From JAGLSB01 sp023135955 (lineage in GTDB: Bacteria > Bacteroidota > Bacteroidia > Bacteroidales > GCA-2748055), in assembly GCA_030673645.1 (NCBI GenBank), contig DAOVIO010000011.1:1-55585 (forward strand): a stretch of DNA of 55,585 bases, read 5' to 3'. Made by a program: the position numbers and the translations under genes. The notes beneath the pieces were generated by a model. It ran no database searches. It had not been told where the DNA came from and was given only the letters and a program-made list of their open reading frames with translations. Shown here piece by piece: positions 37,146 to 44,653 of the stretch (position 1 is its first letter; every line of letters begins with the position of its first letter).

Positions 37146-37757
37146 CTATTTTTCCTTTTCCAGGGCTATTTTAAATTCTTTTGGTGAAAGAAATTGTGGA
37201 CTGTAATTTACCGCCAGATTGTTAGCGTGAAAGTTAAACGCTTTAAGATGATTGTGCGACCCCATAAGTAAAAAGTCATATACTTTTCTAATATTTTCTT
37301 CTTGAATTACATTGTCCAAAGCTTCTTGTAAGTCTTTGATATCCATTTCCTCAATTGTAAGGCCTTCAATAATAGCATCATGGAGCGATTTTTCCCCGAG
37401 GGCAATTAAAGCGTCGTAATGTTCCTGTAACTTTTTATTTTTATAAATGCCTGCTTTGTGATTTTCTGCCGGATCTACAATGTCATAAGCCTCTAGTAGC
37501 TCACGAACTTTTTCAGTATGAACATCTTCGCTTCTGCCAATATTATTAAAAACAGGTAAGCTGTAAATTTCTGCAAGATAATCATACACATCTCCGGCAA
37601 GAAACTCTTCTTCTCTGAGATAATTGAGGCTTTCAATTTCTTTTTTACTTAGTTCATTAATATTTTCAATGTCGATTTTTAATTCCAAAGCAAGACACTG
37701 ACCTTGTCCCTGAATGAAGACAAATATAAGTGCTGTAAATAAAAATAGATTTTTCAT
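37146..37757 (-). CDS. DUF2202 ferritin-like protein, secreted
   Basis: Signal peptide (hydrophobic MKNLFLFTALIFVFIQGQGQ, cleaved near QCLA) then a four-helix, ferritin-like domain rich in His/Glu: LREEEFLAGDVYDYLAE, EDVHTEKVRELLEAYDIVDP and MGSHNHLKAFNFHAN. Members of DUF2202 are iron-binding-like and uncharacterised. I prefer the ATG at 37757, which starts the signal peptide; the frame is open to 37799. The mature size is about 185 residues. Iron or metal storage is an inference from the fold. Confidence 0.83.
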   Translation of the reverse strand: MKNLFLFTALIFVFIQGQGQCLALELKIDIENINELSKKEIESLNYLREEEFLAGDVYDYLAEIYSLPVFNNIGRSEDVHTEKVRELLEAYDIVDPAENHKAGIYKNKKLQEHYDALIALGEKSLHDAIIEGLTIEEMDIKDLQEALDNVIQEENIRKVYDFLLMGSHNHLKAFNFHANNLAVNYSPQFLSPKEFKIALEKEK

Positions 37758-37869
37758 GATATTAAATATTAAAGTATTTAACGTGAGAAAAGCATTCATT
37801 GTTCATTGATACCAGGTAATTTACCAGCAGAATTACAGTTGATTTATTGAATGCAATATCCGCCTATAA

Positions 37870-38469
37870 TTAGCGCACCTCCTCCATTTTAATCAGATTA
37901 TTCAAAATAGCATATATGGTTAAACCAGATATAGTTTTAATTCCAAGTTTATTAGTAATATTTTTTCTGTGTGTAATTACTGTGTGTGCAGAAAGGAATA
38001 ATATTTCTGCAATTTCTTTATTAGTCAGGCCTTTGGCGACATGAGTAAGTATAGTTTTTTCCCTTTCGCTTAATTCTGAAGAGACGACATAGTTTGCTGA
38101 TGGAGTTAATTCAGGATTAATAACCGATTTTAATTTTTGATAAATTTCTTCTTTAGAATCGTTAAGGTCAATTATTTCCCGAAATGAAGATAGCATACCC
38201 TTTCTAAAAGGTGAAACTGAAGAAATGGCAATGACCTTTTCAGAGAGTTCCATTTTAATATGAAAATTTCTATGGTCTTCAGTTTTTGGTATAAGGTTAG
38301 GGTTAATTACTAAAAAGTCAGGATTATGGCTTAAAATTTCAGAATTGATACTACCCAGGTTATCCATTTCTTTTACAACCATAGCCCCCTCAATTCTATT
38401 GATGATGGACACAACACCTTTTCGGATAAGGTAGGACTTTTCGGCTACTATGAAGCTGAGCCTTTCCAT
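37870..38469 (-). CDS. LuxR-type response regulator lacking the phospho-Asp
   Basis: 199 residues: a receiver-like domain (1-120) and a LuxR helix-turn-helix (LSEREKTILTHVAKGLTNKEIAEILFLS, about 133-165). The phosphorylation site normally in VxxD reads LVINPN with Asn at 56, and the acidic pocket reads AEK, so it cannot be phosphorylated in the usual way. It starts immediately where the hemerythrin gene ends (shared base 38469), so the two are co-translated. Confidence 0.87.
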   Translation of the reverse strand: MERLSFIVAEKSYLIRKGVVSIINRIEGAMVVKEMDNLGSINSEILSHNPDFLVINPNLIPKTEDHRNFHIKMELSEKVIAISSVSPFRKGMLSSFREIIDLNDSKEEIYQKLKSVINPELTPSANYVVSSELSEREKTILTHVAKGLTNKEIAEILFLSAHTVITHRKNITNKLGIKTISGLTIYAILNNLIKMEEVR

Positions 38470-39203
38470 TAAATCTTAGTATATTTTTCTAGCAGGAGCT
38501 CTTCCATTTTAGCGACCTTTGGAATCAGGACCTTATCTTCGAGTTCAGCATGTGCGTTTAAATCTTTTTCAAGTCGAAAAAGCTCAGTAAGAAAGCGATT
38601 ACACAATGCTTTGTCTTTGCATGGTGGAAGGTATTTAATTATGATATTTTTCAAATCATAAAGCTTTTCTTCAACATTATCATGTTCCTTTGCAAAATCG
38701 TTAATTGAATATGTCTTGATTTTTTCTACTAATTTTGAGTCTTTCGAATTTTGATTAAAAGAATCCTCTATCTCCAGCACATAAGGATGAACGATGTTTT
38801 CTTCTCTTTCTATGTGAGACTGCAATTCTTGTTGGTATTCACTAAAGAAGTTTTTAATTAAAAGGATGGGTTCCGGATTATCGAATATTTCTGATAAGCC
38901 AGAAATCATGCTCAAAAGTTCAGGAAGCTTTTCTTCGAGATAATACGTATGCGTTTTATGCAGATAATCGACAATAAGTTTAACAGGAAAACTATTTAAA
39001 TCCTTTTGAGGAATATAATCATCATCGATAAAAGAATTTGTGATTTCAATAAAAAAATCAAGATTTACACCAAAGTCCTCACAAACCTCACCTACAGATT
39101 TATCACCAAATCCCAGATGAATATTAAATCGGGTAATTACAGGCAAAAGAGAATAATTCAAATGAATTACATCTGCCATTTTCATATCATGTGTAATATT
39201 CAT
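38469..39203 (-). CDS. Hemerythrin-domain protein, RIC/YtfE-like
   Basis: 244 residues. An N-terminal ScdA_N-like segment (about 1-60, GDKSVGEVCEDFGVN) lacks the usual double Cys, followed by a di-iron hemerythrin domain: YLHKTHTYYLEEKLPE, HIEREENIVHPYV, FAKEHDNVEEKLYDL and HAELEDKVLIPKV supply the His/Glu ligands. RIC proteins repair iron centres after NO or peroxide stress. It overlaps by one base with the LuxR-type gene downstream, so the pair may sense and respond to NO, iron or oxygen. Confidence 0.87.
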   Translation of the reverse strand: MNITHDMKMADVIHLNYSLLPVITRFNIHLGFGDKSVGEVCEDFGVNLDFFIEITNSFIDDDYIPQKDLNSFPVKLIVDYLHKTHTYYLEEKLPELLSMISGLSEIFDNPEPILLIKNFFSEYQQELQSHIEREENIVHPYVLEIEDSFNQNSKDSKLVEKIKTYSINDFAKEHDNVEEKLYDLKNIIIKYLPPCKDKALCNRFLTELFRLEKDLNAHAELEDKVLIPKVAKMEELLLEKYTKI

Positions 39204-39359
39204 GGCGCGCTATTTAGAATGAGTAAAGCTAAGGATTATTTTTTAAACAATTTGGCATCACTATTTTTTACTGGGAAATTCGTGCCATCTTCTTATTCTC
39301 AGGATTGACGAAATAACAACTTTTAAAACTCAATCGCTTTTTAAAACTTAGTTTCAATC

Positions 39360-39373
39360 CCGATAGCTATCGG
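39360..39373. repeat. CCGATAGCTATCGG palindrome, copy 1
   Basis: A perfect 14-bp palindrome, with another copy 36 bp to the right. Short palindromes of this CCCGATAGCTATCGGG type are, to my knowledge, numerous between genes of Bacteroidota. Confidence 0.7.
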
Positions 39374-39395
39374 CACCTCACCTCACAACACCACT

Positions 39396-39411
39396 CCCGA
39401 TAGCTATCGGG
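39396..39411. repeat. CCCGATAGCTATCGGG palindrome, copy 2
   Basis: A perfect 16-bp palindrome (18 with the flanking T and A). It lies in the 220-base gap between the hemerythrin and CDF genes, where no gene is seen. It could fold as a hairpin terminator without a T-run, or serve as a dispersed repeat. Confidence 0.75.
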
Positions 39412-39426
39412 AAGCACACCAGCACA

Positions 39427-40371
39427 TTATTTCGTTACCCCCTTCTTAACGTCGCCTTCCCTCAAACCGAATTTTTCTCCATGCTCCAGATTGCCAAGTG
39501 GTTCAATATGCACGACTATATCATATACATTAGGGATTGAGGATTTAATTTCATCTTCCACTTTTTTCGCAACATCATGAGCATCTTTTACCGACATTAT
39601 TGGATCCACTTCAAGGTCCATTGAAATCATATTATAGCTACCAAGTTTTCTAACCCTTACCCGATGTGGATTATGGGCTCCCTTTACTTTTTTTACGGCT
39701 TTGAATAATTCGCAATATAATTCAGGATCTTTCATCCCGTCCATTAACTCGATATTTGTTTTCAGGAACATTTTTATTCCAGCCCGCATTATCCAGAAAC
39801 TAACAGCTAAAGCAGTAATCCTATCGAGAATGGGCATTTCTAAAACATGTGTAAAAATCAAACCAATCAAAACAGAGGCAGAAATAATGACGTCGTTTTG
39901 CATATTTTTCCCGTTAGCCTCTATCATTGATGAATTAACGATCTTTCCGACACTTTTTAAATAGGTTGCCAAAATGAATTTACCAAAAATTGAAAATACA
40001 GTAACTATAATTGCCAATTTACCTGGTATTTCTGTAATCTCATTTGAAATAATTCCTCGGGTAGTCGACAAAGCGAGCTGTATGCCTGCAAAAAAGATAA
40101 CAAAGGACAAAACCTTAGTTGCCATTGTATCCGCTTTTTCATATCCGTAAGGATAATTGATGTTTGGCGGTTTCGCCATCAGGCGAGAAGTAATTAAGGT
40201 TATGAAAGAGGTGGCAATATCGCTGGCAGAATCAATTCCATCTGCAATAACGGCGAGACTTCCAGATATAATTCCAATCAGAATTTTAAGAATAGCGAGG
40301 ATTAAATTCCCGATTATTGCTATCCAGGAGGCAAGTAAGATCTTTCTTTGACGTTGAATAGAATCTTTCAT
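39427..40371 (-). CDS. Cation diffusion facilitator family transporter
   Basis: 314 residues, six membrane helices and a C-terminal cytoplasmic ferredoxin-like domain (about 215-300). The TM2 metal site is D47-SAS-D51; the TM5 site, usually HxxxD in Zn transporters, is N156-x3-D160; and the usual HPYGH loop is YPYGYEKAD. The Asn and Tyr substitutions suggest a metal other than Zn (Mn, Co or Fe are possible). Proton-coupled export from the cytoplasm is inferred from the family. Confidence 0.88.
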   Translation of the reverse strand: MKDSIQRQRKILLASWIAIIGNLILAILKILIGIISGSLAVIADGIDSASDIATSFITLITSRLMAKPPNINYPYGYEKADTMATKVLSFVIFFAGIQLALSTTRGIISNEITEIPGKLAIIVTVFSIFGKFILATYLKSVGKIVNSSMIEANGKNMQNDVIISASVLIGLIFTHVLEMPILDRITALAVSFWIMRAGIKMFLKTNIELMDGMKDPELYCELFKAVKKVKGAHNPHRVRVRKLGSYNMISMDLEVDPIMSVKDAHDVAKKVEDEIKSSIPNVYDIVVHIEPLGNLEHGEKFGLREGDVKKGVTK

Positions 40372-40387
40372 TTAATATGATAGGGGA

Positions 40388-40423
40388 TATTGTAGAGACT
40401 AGGCACGCCTAGTCTCTACAATA
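40388..40423. repeat. Palindrome around TGTAGAGACTAGGC
   Basis: 17-base arms (40388-40404 and 40407-40423) pair perfectly around an AC loop. TGTAGAGAC...GTCTCTACA palindromes recur in cyanobacteria and other bacteria as dispersed repeats. It sits between the gpmA stop and the CDF start and may also act as a terminator-like hairpin. Confidence 0.75.
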
Positions 40424-40427
40424 AATA

Positions 40428-41174
40428 CTACTTTGCTTTACCTTGATTAGCGACCGCCTCCATAGCCTTTTTTACGGCTTCTTCATCTCCAAGGTAATAG
40501 TTTTTTAAGGGCTGAAGGTTTTCGTCTAACTCATAAACCAAAGGCATTCCGGTTGGAATATTAAGTTTAATGATTTCTTCATCGGTCATTTTATCCAAAT
40601 ATTTAACCAATGCCCGCAAACTGTTTCCGTGTGCAGCAATAATAACACTTTTTCCTTCTTTAATTTTTGGTGCTATTGTTTCGTGCCAAAAAGGAAGGAA
40701 CCTTTCAACAGTGTCTTTTAAACATTCCGTAGTGGGTGTTTCATTTTCATCCAAATCGGCATAACGAGGATCGAGTCCAGGATATCTCTCGTCTGTTTTT
40801 TCAAGCTCAGGAGGGGCAATATCGTAGGCCCTTCTCCATATTAAAACCTTTTCCTCTCCGTGCTCTGCAGCAGTTTCTGATTTATTAAGACCTTGTAGTG
40901 CACCATAATGACGCTCGTTAAGCCTCCAGTTTTTTACAAAAGGAATCCACAATAAGTCCATTTCATCAAGAGCAATCCAAAGAGTTCTCAGGGCTCTTTT
41001 CAGAACAGAAGTATAGGCAATATCAAATTCAAATCCATTTTCTTTGAGAACTTTTCCTGCGCTTTTCGCCTGGGATACGCCAGTCTCCGTAAGGTCTACA
41101 TCTGTCCAACCAGTAAAACGGTTTGATAAATTCCATTCGCTTTCTCCGTGACGTAACAAAACTACTTTATACAT
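40428..41174 (-). CDS. gpmA: 2,3-bisphosphoglycerate-dependent phosphoglycerate mutase
   Basis: Converts 3- and 2-phosphoglycerate in glycolysis and gluconeogenesis. The catalytic His is in LLRHGESEWN (H9), with NERHYGALQGLNK and the second His in IIAAHGNSLRALV. The 248-residue length and the C-terminal GMPLVYELDENL segment fit GpmA rather than cofactor-independent or small phosphatase relatives. Confidence 0.96.
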   Translation of the reverse strand: MYKVVLLRHGESEWNLSNRFTGWTDVDLTETGVSQAKSAGKVLKENGFEFDIAYTSVLKRALRTLWIALDEMDLLWIPFVKNWRLNERHYGALQGLNKSETAAEHGEEKVLIWRRAYDIAPPELEKTDERYPGLDPRYADLDENETPTTECLKDTVERFLPFWHETIAPKIKEGKSVIIAAHGNSLRALVKYLDKMTDEEIIKLNIPTGMPLVYELDENLQPLKNYYLGDEEAVKKAMEAVANQGKAK

Positions 41175-41372
41175 GATTTTATGCTTTAGATTATTTTAAA
41201 TTTTATGGAATGCAAAGGTAGGGAAAAAAAATGAGTGAATGAGTGTAATAGTGAGTGATCGCAGGTTGTTTTTCATATTGGCATTTCATATAATATGTAA
41301 TGCAGATTATGAAATCATTTAGTTTGAAAAAGGAATTGAATTTTTATTGAACGGCAAGCTGTGCTGTAAGCC

Positions 41373-42653
41373 CTATTCTACAAACCGGTACCCTAATCCA
41401 TCGACTACCTGTTTTACTTTTTGTATATCAACATTTTCTCCTTCAATAATTACCGTTCCTGTATTGATGTCTGCATTCGTTGAGCTTACTCCAGCAACAC
41501 TTTTAATACCGTTCTCTACATTCATTTTACAGTGATTACAAGTCATTCCTTCTACTTGGATTTTGGTATTTATATCATTCATTATTGATGATTTTGTTGA
41601 AACTTTGGATGATTTTATTTTTGGAAGAAGGTATTTTCGGAATAAGCTGTTTACTATTGCCATGCTAAGTAATATGCCACTTAATACCTGCAACCAGTAT
41701 GGTAAAATATCATGGCTGTGTTCGTTGCTATGCATGCCGGGCATTGTTAAGGTAAACCATTCTCTTGGTAAGGCCTCATTCACAATAACACCAAAAATAA
41801 GTGCCCCGGTAATTATTGAGAAAAGGTAACGATATAGGGTTTTTCTTCCCATGGAATTACCAATAACCGAAATAGTGGCAGCATTGGTGGCAGGTCCGGC
41901 CATTAGAAAAACTATAGCAGCACCGGGCGAAAGGCCTTTCATAAGAAGAACGGCAGCAATAGGAACCGAACCCGTAGCGCAGACATAAAGAGGAATAGAG
42001 GCCGCAAGGATAATCACCATACTCAGATAATCGTTAGAAAGGTATCTTAGAAAAAAATCATCTGGAATAATAACAGCTATCAGCGCTGCAATTAATAAAC
42101 CTATTACCAACCATTTAACAATGTCTTCAAGAAATTCTCCAAAAGCATATGACAACATGGCCAGGGGACCAATTTTCTTCTTTTCTTCTGGCTTAGAATT
42201 TTGCTTGGGCTTAATATCGCCGTTTTCTTTTTTTTCAAGACGATTGGTTAATACGCCCCCAAAAACGCCGGTTATAAATGCAATTATTGGTCGAATAATA
42301 GCCATTGGAAGGCCTAATAGCGACCAGGTTACCATTATTGAATCGACACCGGTTTGTGGGGTAGAAATTAAGAACGAAACCGCGGATCCTTTTGATGCAC
42401 CGTTTTTATAAAATGAAATACCTGTTGGAATTACTCCGCAGCTACAAAGAGGAAGGGGAACGCCAAGTAAAGCAGCATTTAGAGCAGATGCAGAATTATT
42501 GTTCCCCAGGTAACGGACAATTTTATGACTCGGGAACCAGGCATAGAGAACTCCCGCAAAAAGAAACCCCAGAAGTAAATAGGGGGCCATTTCAAGCGTC
42601 AGGGTTACAAGCTCTGACCAAAAATCTGAGATAAATGAAAATATAGTATTCAT
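41373..42653 (-). CDS. SO_0444-type Cu/Zn efflux permease with C-terminal HMA domain
   Basis: A 426-residue permease with about nine membrane helices and the permease signature LPLCSCGVIPTG, AVSFLISTPQTGVDS and AGPATNAATISVIG, matching the SO_0444/DUF318 group. The last about 70 residues are a heavy-metal-associated domain (IQVEGMTCNHCKMNV) whose CxxC binds Cu or Zn. It probably exports metal from the cytoplasm. An imperfect inverted repeat (ATCTGT/ACAGAT, 42663-42682) lies at its 5' end. Confidence 0.87.
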   Translation of the reverse strand: MNTIFSFISDFWSELVTLTLEMAPYLLLGFLFAGVLYAWFPSHKIVRYLGNNNSASALNAALLGVPLPLCSCGVIPTGISFYKNGASKGSAVSFLISTPQTGVDSIMVTWSLLGLPMAIIRPIIAFITGVFGGVLTNRLEKKENGDIKPKQNSKPEEKKKIGPLAMLSYAFGEFLEDIVKWLVIGLLIAALIAVIIPDDFFLRYLSNDYLSMVIILAASIPLYVCATGSVPIAAVLLMKGLSPGAAIVFLMAGPATNAATISVIGNSMGRKTLYRYLFSIITGALIFGVIVNEALPREWFTLTMPGMHSNEHSHDILPYWLQVLSGILLSMAIVNSLFRKYLLPKIKSSKVSTKSSIMNDINTKIQVEGMTCNHCKMNVENGIKSVAGVSSTNADINTGTVIIEGENVDIQKVKQVVDGLGYRFVE

Positions 42654-42662
42654 TAATTAATA

Positions 42663-42682
42663 ATCTGTAAGTTATAACAGAT
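42663..42682. promoter_or_regulatory. Inverted repeat at the Cu/Zn permease start
   Basis: ATCTGT and ACAGAT face each other over eight bases, ten bases upstream of the permease ATG. It could be an operator for a metal regulator such as the nearby AraC-type protein; this is not established. Confidence 0.3.
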
Positions 42683-42759
42683 GATTCATTGAAAGGTTAA
42701 AGAAAAGCAGAAAAAAATTCAGAAAGGGTTAAATATTGGTTAAAAGGCAGACATTGGAT

Positions 42760-43584
42760 TTACAAAAACAGTATTAAGCTAACGGCCATTACCATCATGC
42801 CCCCAATTAAGCCATAAATAGCCAGGTGATGTTCCCCATATTCCCTCGCCGTTGGCAATAATTCATCAAGAGAAATAAAAACCATAATACCTGCTACGGC
42901 GCCAAAAAGCAAACCAAATACAGAGTCGTTTAAAAAAGGTAAGAGTATAAAATATCCAATTATAGCACCGACAGGTTCTGCCAATCCAGAGAGAAAGGAT
43001 AGAAAAAATGCTTTACGCCTATTCCCGGTGGCATATGAAATAGGAACAGAAACTGCAATACCCTCAGGAATATTATGGATGGCGATAGCAACCGCGATTG
43101 GAATGGCGATGGTAGGATCAGTTAGTCCGGCAACAAAGGTGGCCAGGCCTTCAGGAAAATTGTGAATGGCTATTGCCAGGGCTGTAAAAATGCCCATTCT
43201 GTAAAGCTTTCTGGTGTTGACATCTTTGTTACCTTTAACATCTTCAACCTTCCTTACCTCATGAGGATTTTCACCGGAAGGGATAAGTTTATCAATAATT
43301 GCTATTGCTGCCATTCCCCCAAAAAATGCAAGAACTGTATAAATTGTCCCAAGTTTTTCACCATGCACCAGTTCAAGAGCATCTTTGGCCTTCTGGAAAA
43401 TTTCAACCATAGAAACATAGATCATAACTCCAGCAGAAAAACCGAGAGAGATCGATAAGAACCTTGTACTGGTTGTTTTTGTAAAAAATGCCAGAGCGCT
43501 ACCGATACCAGTTGCCAGACCCGCAGAGAGGGTAAGGAGAAAGGCAAAAACAAGGGTTGATGTTTCGATTTCAGATGATATCAT
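42760..43584 (-). CDS. ZIP-family zinc transporter (ZupT-like)
   Basis: 274 residues, eight membrane helices. The two metal-site motifs are intact: HNFPEGLATF in TM4 and HNIPEGIAVSVP in TM5. A hydrophilic loop between TM3 and TM4 (about 105-135, EVRKVEDVKG) is typical of ZupT. It imports Zn or other divalent metals, opposite in direction to the two exporters nearby. Confidence 0.92.
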   Translation of the reverse strand: MISSEIETSTLVFAFLLTLSAGLATGIGSALAFFTKTTSTRFLSISLGFSAGVMIYVSMVEIFQKAKDALELVHGEKLGTIYTVLAFFGGMAAIAIIDKLIPSGENPHEVRKVEDVKGNKDVNTRKLYRMGIFTALAIAIHNFPEGLATFVAGLTDPTIAIPIAVAIAIHNIPEGIAVSVPISYATGNRRKAFFLSFLSGLAEPVGAIIGYFILLPFLNDSVFGLLFGAVAGIMVFISLDELLPTAREYGEHHLAIYGLIGGMMVMAVSLILFL

Positions 43585-43665
43585 ATATTATTTTTGAAAT
43601 ACAGACAATTCGAAAACCCAAAAAACGAGTAAAATACTTTGTAATCTACAATTTTTATTTGGTAA

Positions 43666-44541
43666 CTATGAGGCCTTAATTTGATTTGTAAGTTTCCCGT
43701 TTTTTCTCAACCACAGAAGAACCCCGACTCCTAATAAAACTAATGGGATGCTAAGCAACTGTCCCATGTTTACATGTAAATTGTTTATCATATTTACCTC
43801 GAAATCAGACTGTTCGAATTTGACATATTCAATAAAAAATCGCGCAGAAAACACTAATATCATAAACCATGAAAATATAACACCTTCTTTTATTTTAGGA
43901 CCATATTTACGAATGGCCCAAAATAAAATAACAAAAATTAAAAGATAACTAAGACCCTCATAAATTTGTGTTGGGTGACAGGGCAGGTGTTGTCCTAAAA
44001 ACTCACCTGTTTCCTGATCGTAAAAATTTGCCCGGCTGCTTCGGTCTCTTATAAAAGAGAATCCCCAGGGAAGATCTGTAGCCCGGCCATAAATTTCAGA
44101 GTTCATAAGATTTCCCATCCGGATGAAAAATCCAGCAAGAGCAGTAATAACACCAATCCTGTCAAGTACCCAGAATAATGATAAGCCGGTTTTTCTCACA
44201 AAAAGATATAGAGAAATTAGGATTCCAATAGCAGCCCCATGGCTTGCAAGCCCGCCCTTCCAAACCATTAATATTTCAAGCGGATTTTTAATGAAATAGT
44301 CGAAATCGTAAAAAAAGCAATGACCTAATCTGGCTCCCAGAATTGTTCCCACGGCCATATAAACTGTTAGTTGATCCAGAATCTCAGTAGAAATACCGTC
44401 TTTTTTGAAAAATCGATTAAAAATCAAGTATCCAAAAAGGAAGCCACTTGCGAAAAGTAAGCCATACCAGCGAACACCAAAACTATCTCCAAACTGAACT
44501 AACCAGGGATCGACATCCCAAACAATACTTTGTAAAATCAT
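43666..44541 (-). CDS. lgt: Prolipoprotein diacylglyceryl transferase
   Basis: Attaches diacylglycerol to the lipobox Cys of prolipoproteins in the inner membrane. Seven or eight membrane helices; key residues include H101 in GGLASHGAAIG, the R141-MGNLMNSE149 signature, YGRATDLPWG and HPTQIYEG. Length 291 is normal. It is divergent from an Ig-like lipoprotein gene; two possible -7 elements (44561-44568 and 44569-44576, minus strand) lie ahead of it. Confidence 0.97.
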   Translation of the reverse strand: MILQSIVWDVDPWLVQFGDSFGVRWYGLLFASGFLFGYLIFNRFFKKDGISTEILDQLTVYMAVGTILGARLGHCFFYDFDYFIKNPLEILMVWKGGLASHGAAIGILISLYLFVRKTGLSLFWVLDRIGVITALAGFFIRMGNLMNSEIYGRATDLPWGFSFIRDRSSRANFYDQETGEFLGQHLPCHPTQIYEGLSYLLIFVILFWAIRKYGPKIKEGVIFSWFMILVFSARFFIEYVKFEQSDFEVNMINNLHVNMGQLLSIPLVLLGVGVLLWLRKNGKLTNQIKAS

Positions 44542-44560
44542 GCTATGAATTTTAGATTTT

Positions 44561-44576
44561 CAAAATTACAAAATTA
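44561..44576 (-). promoter_or_regulatory. Two overlapping Bacteroidota -7 elements for lgt
   Basis: TAATTTTG occurs twice in tandem on the minus strand (44561-44568 and 44569-44576), each fitting TAnnTTTG, at 20-28 bases from the lgt ATG. Confidence 0.35.
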
Positions 44577-44653
44577 ATTTTAACCATAACCTGAATTATT
44601 AATAAGAAAAAATATATACAGAAATTAAACGTTACAAGGAATAGTTTGTAGTT

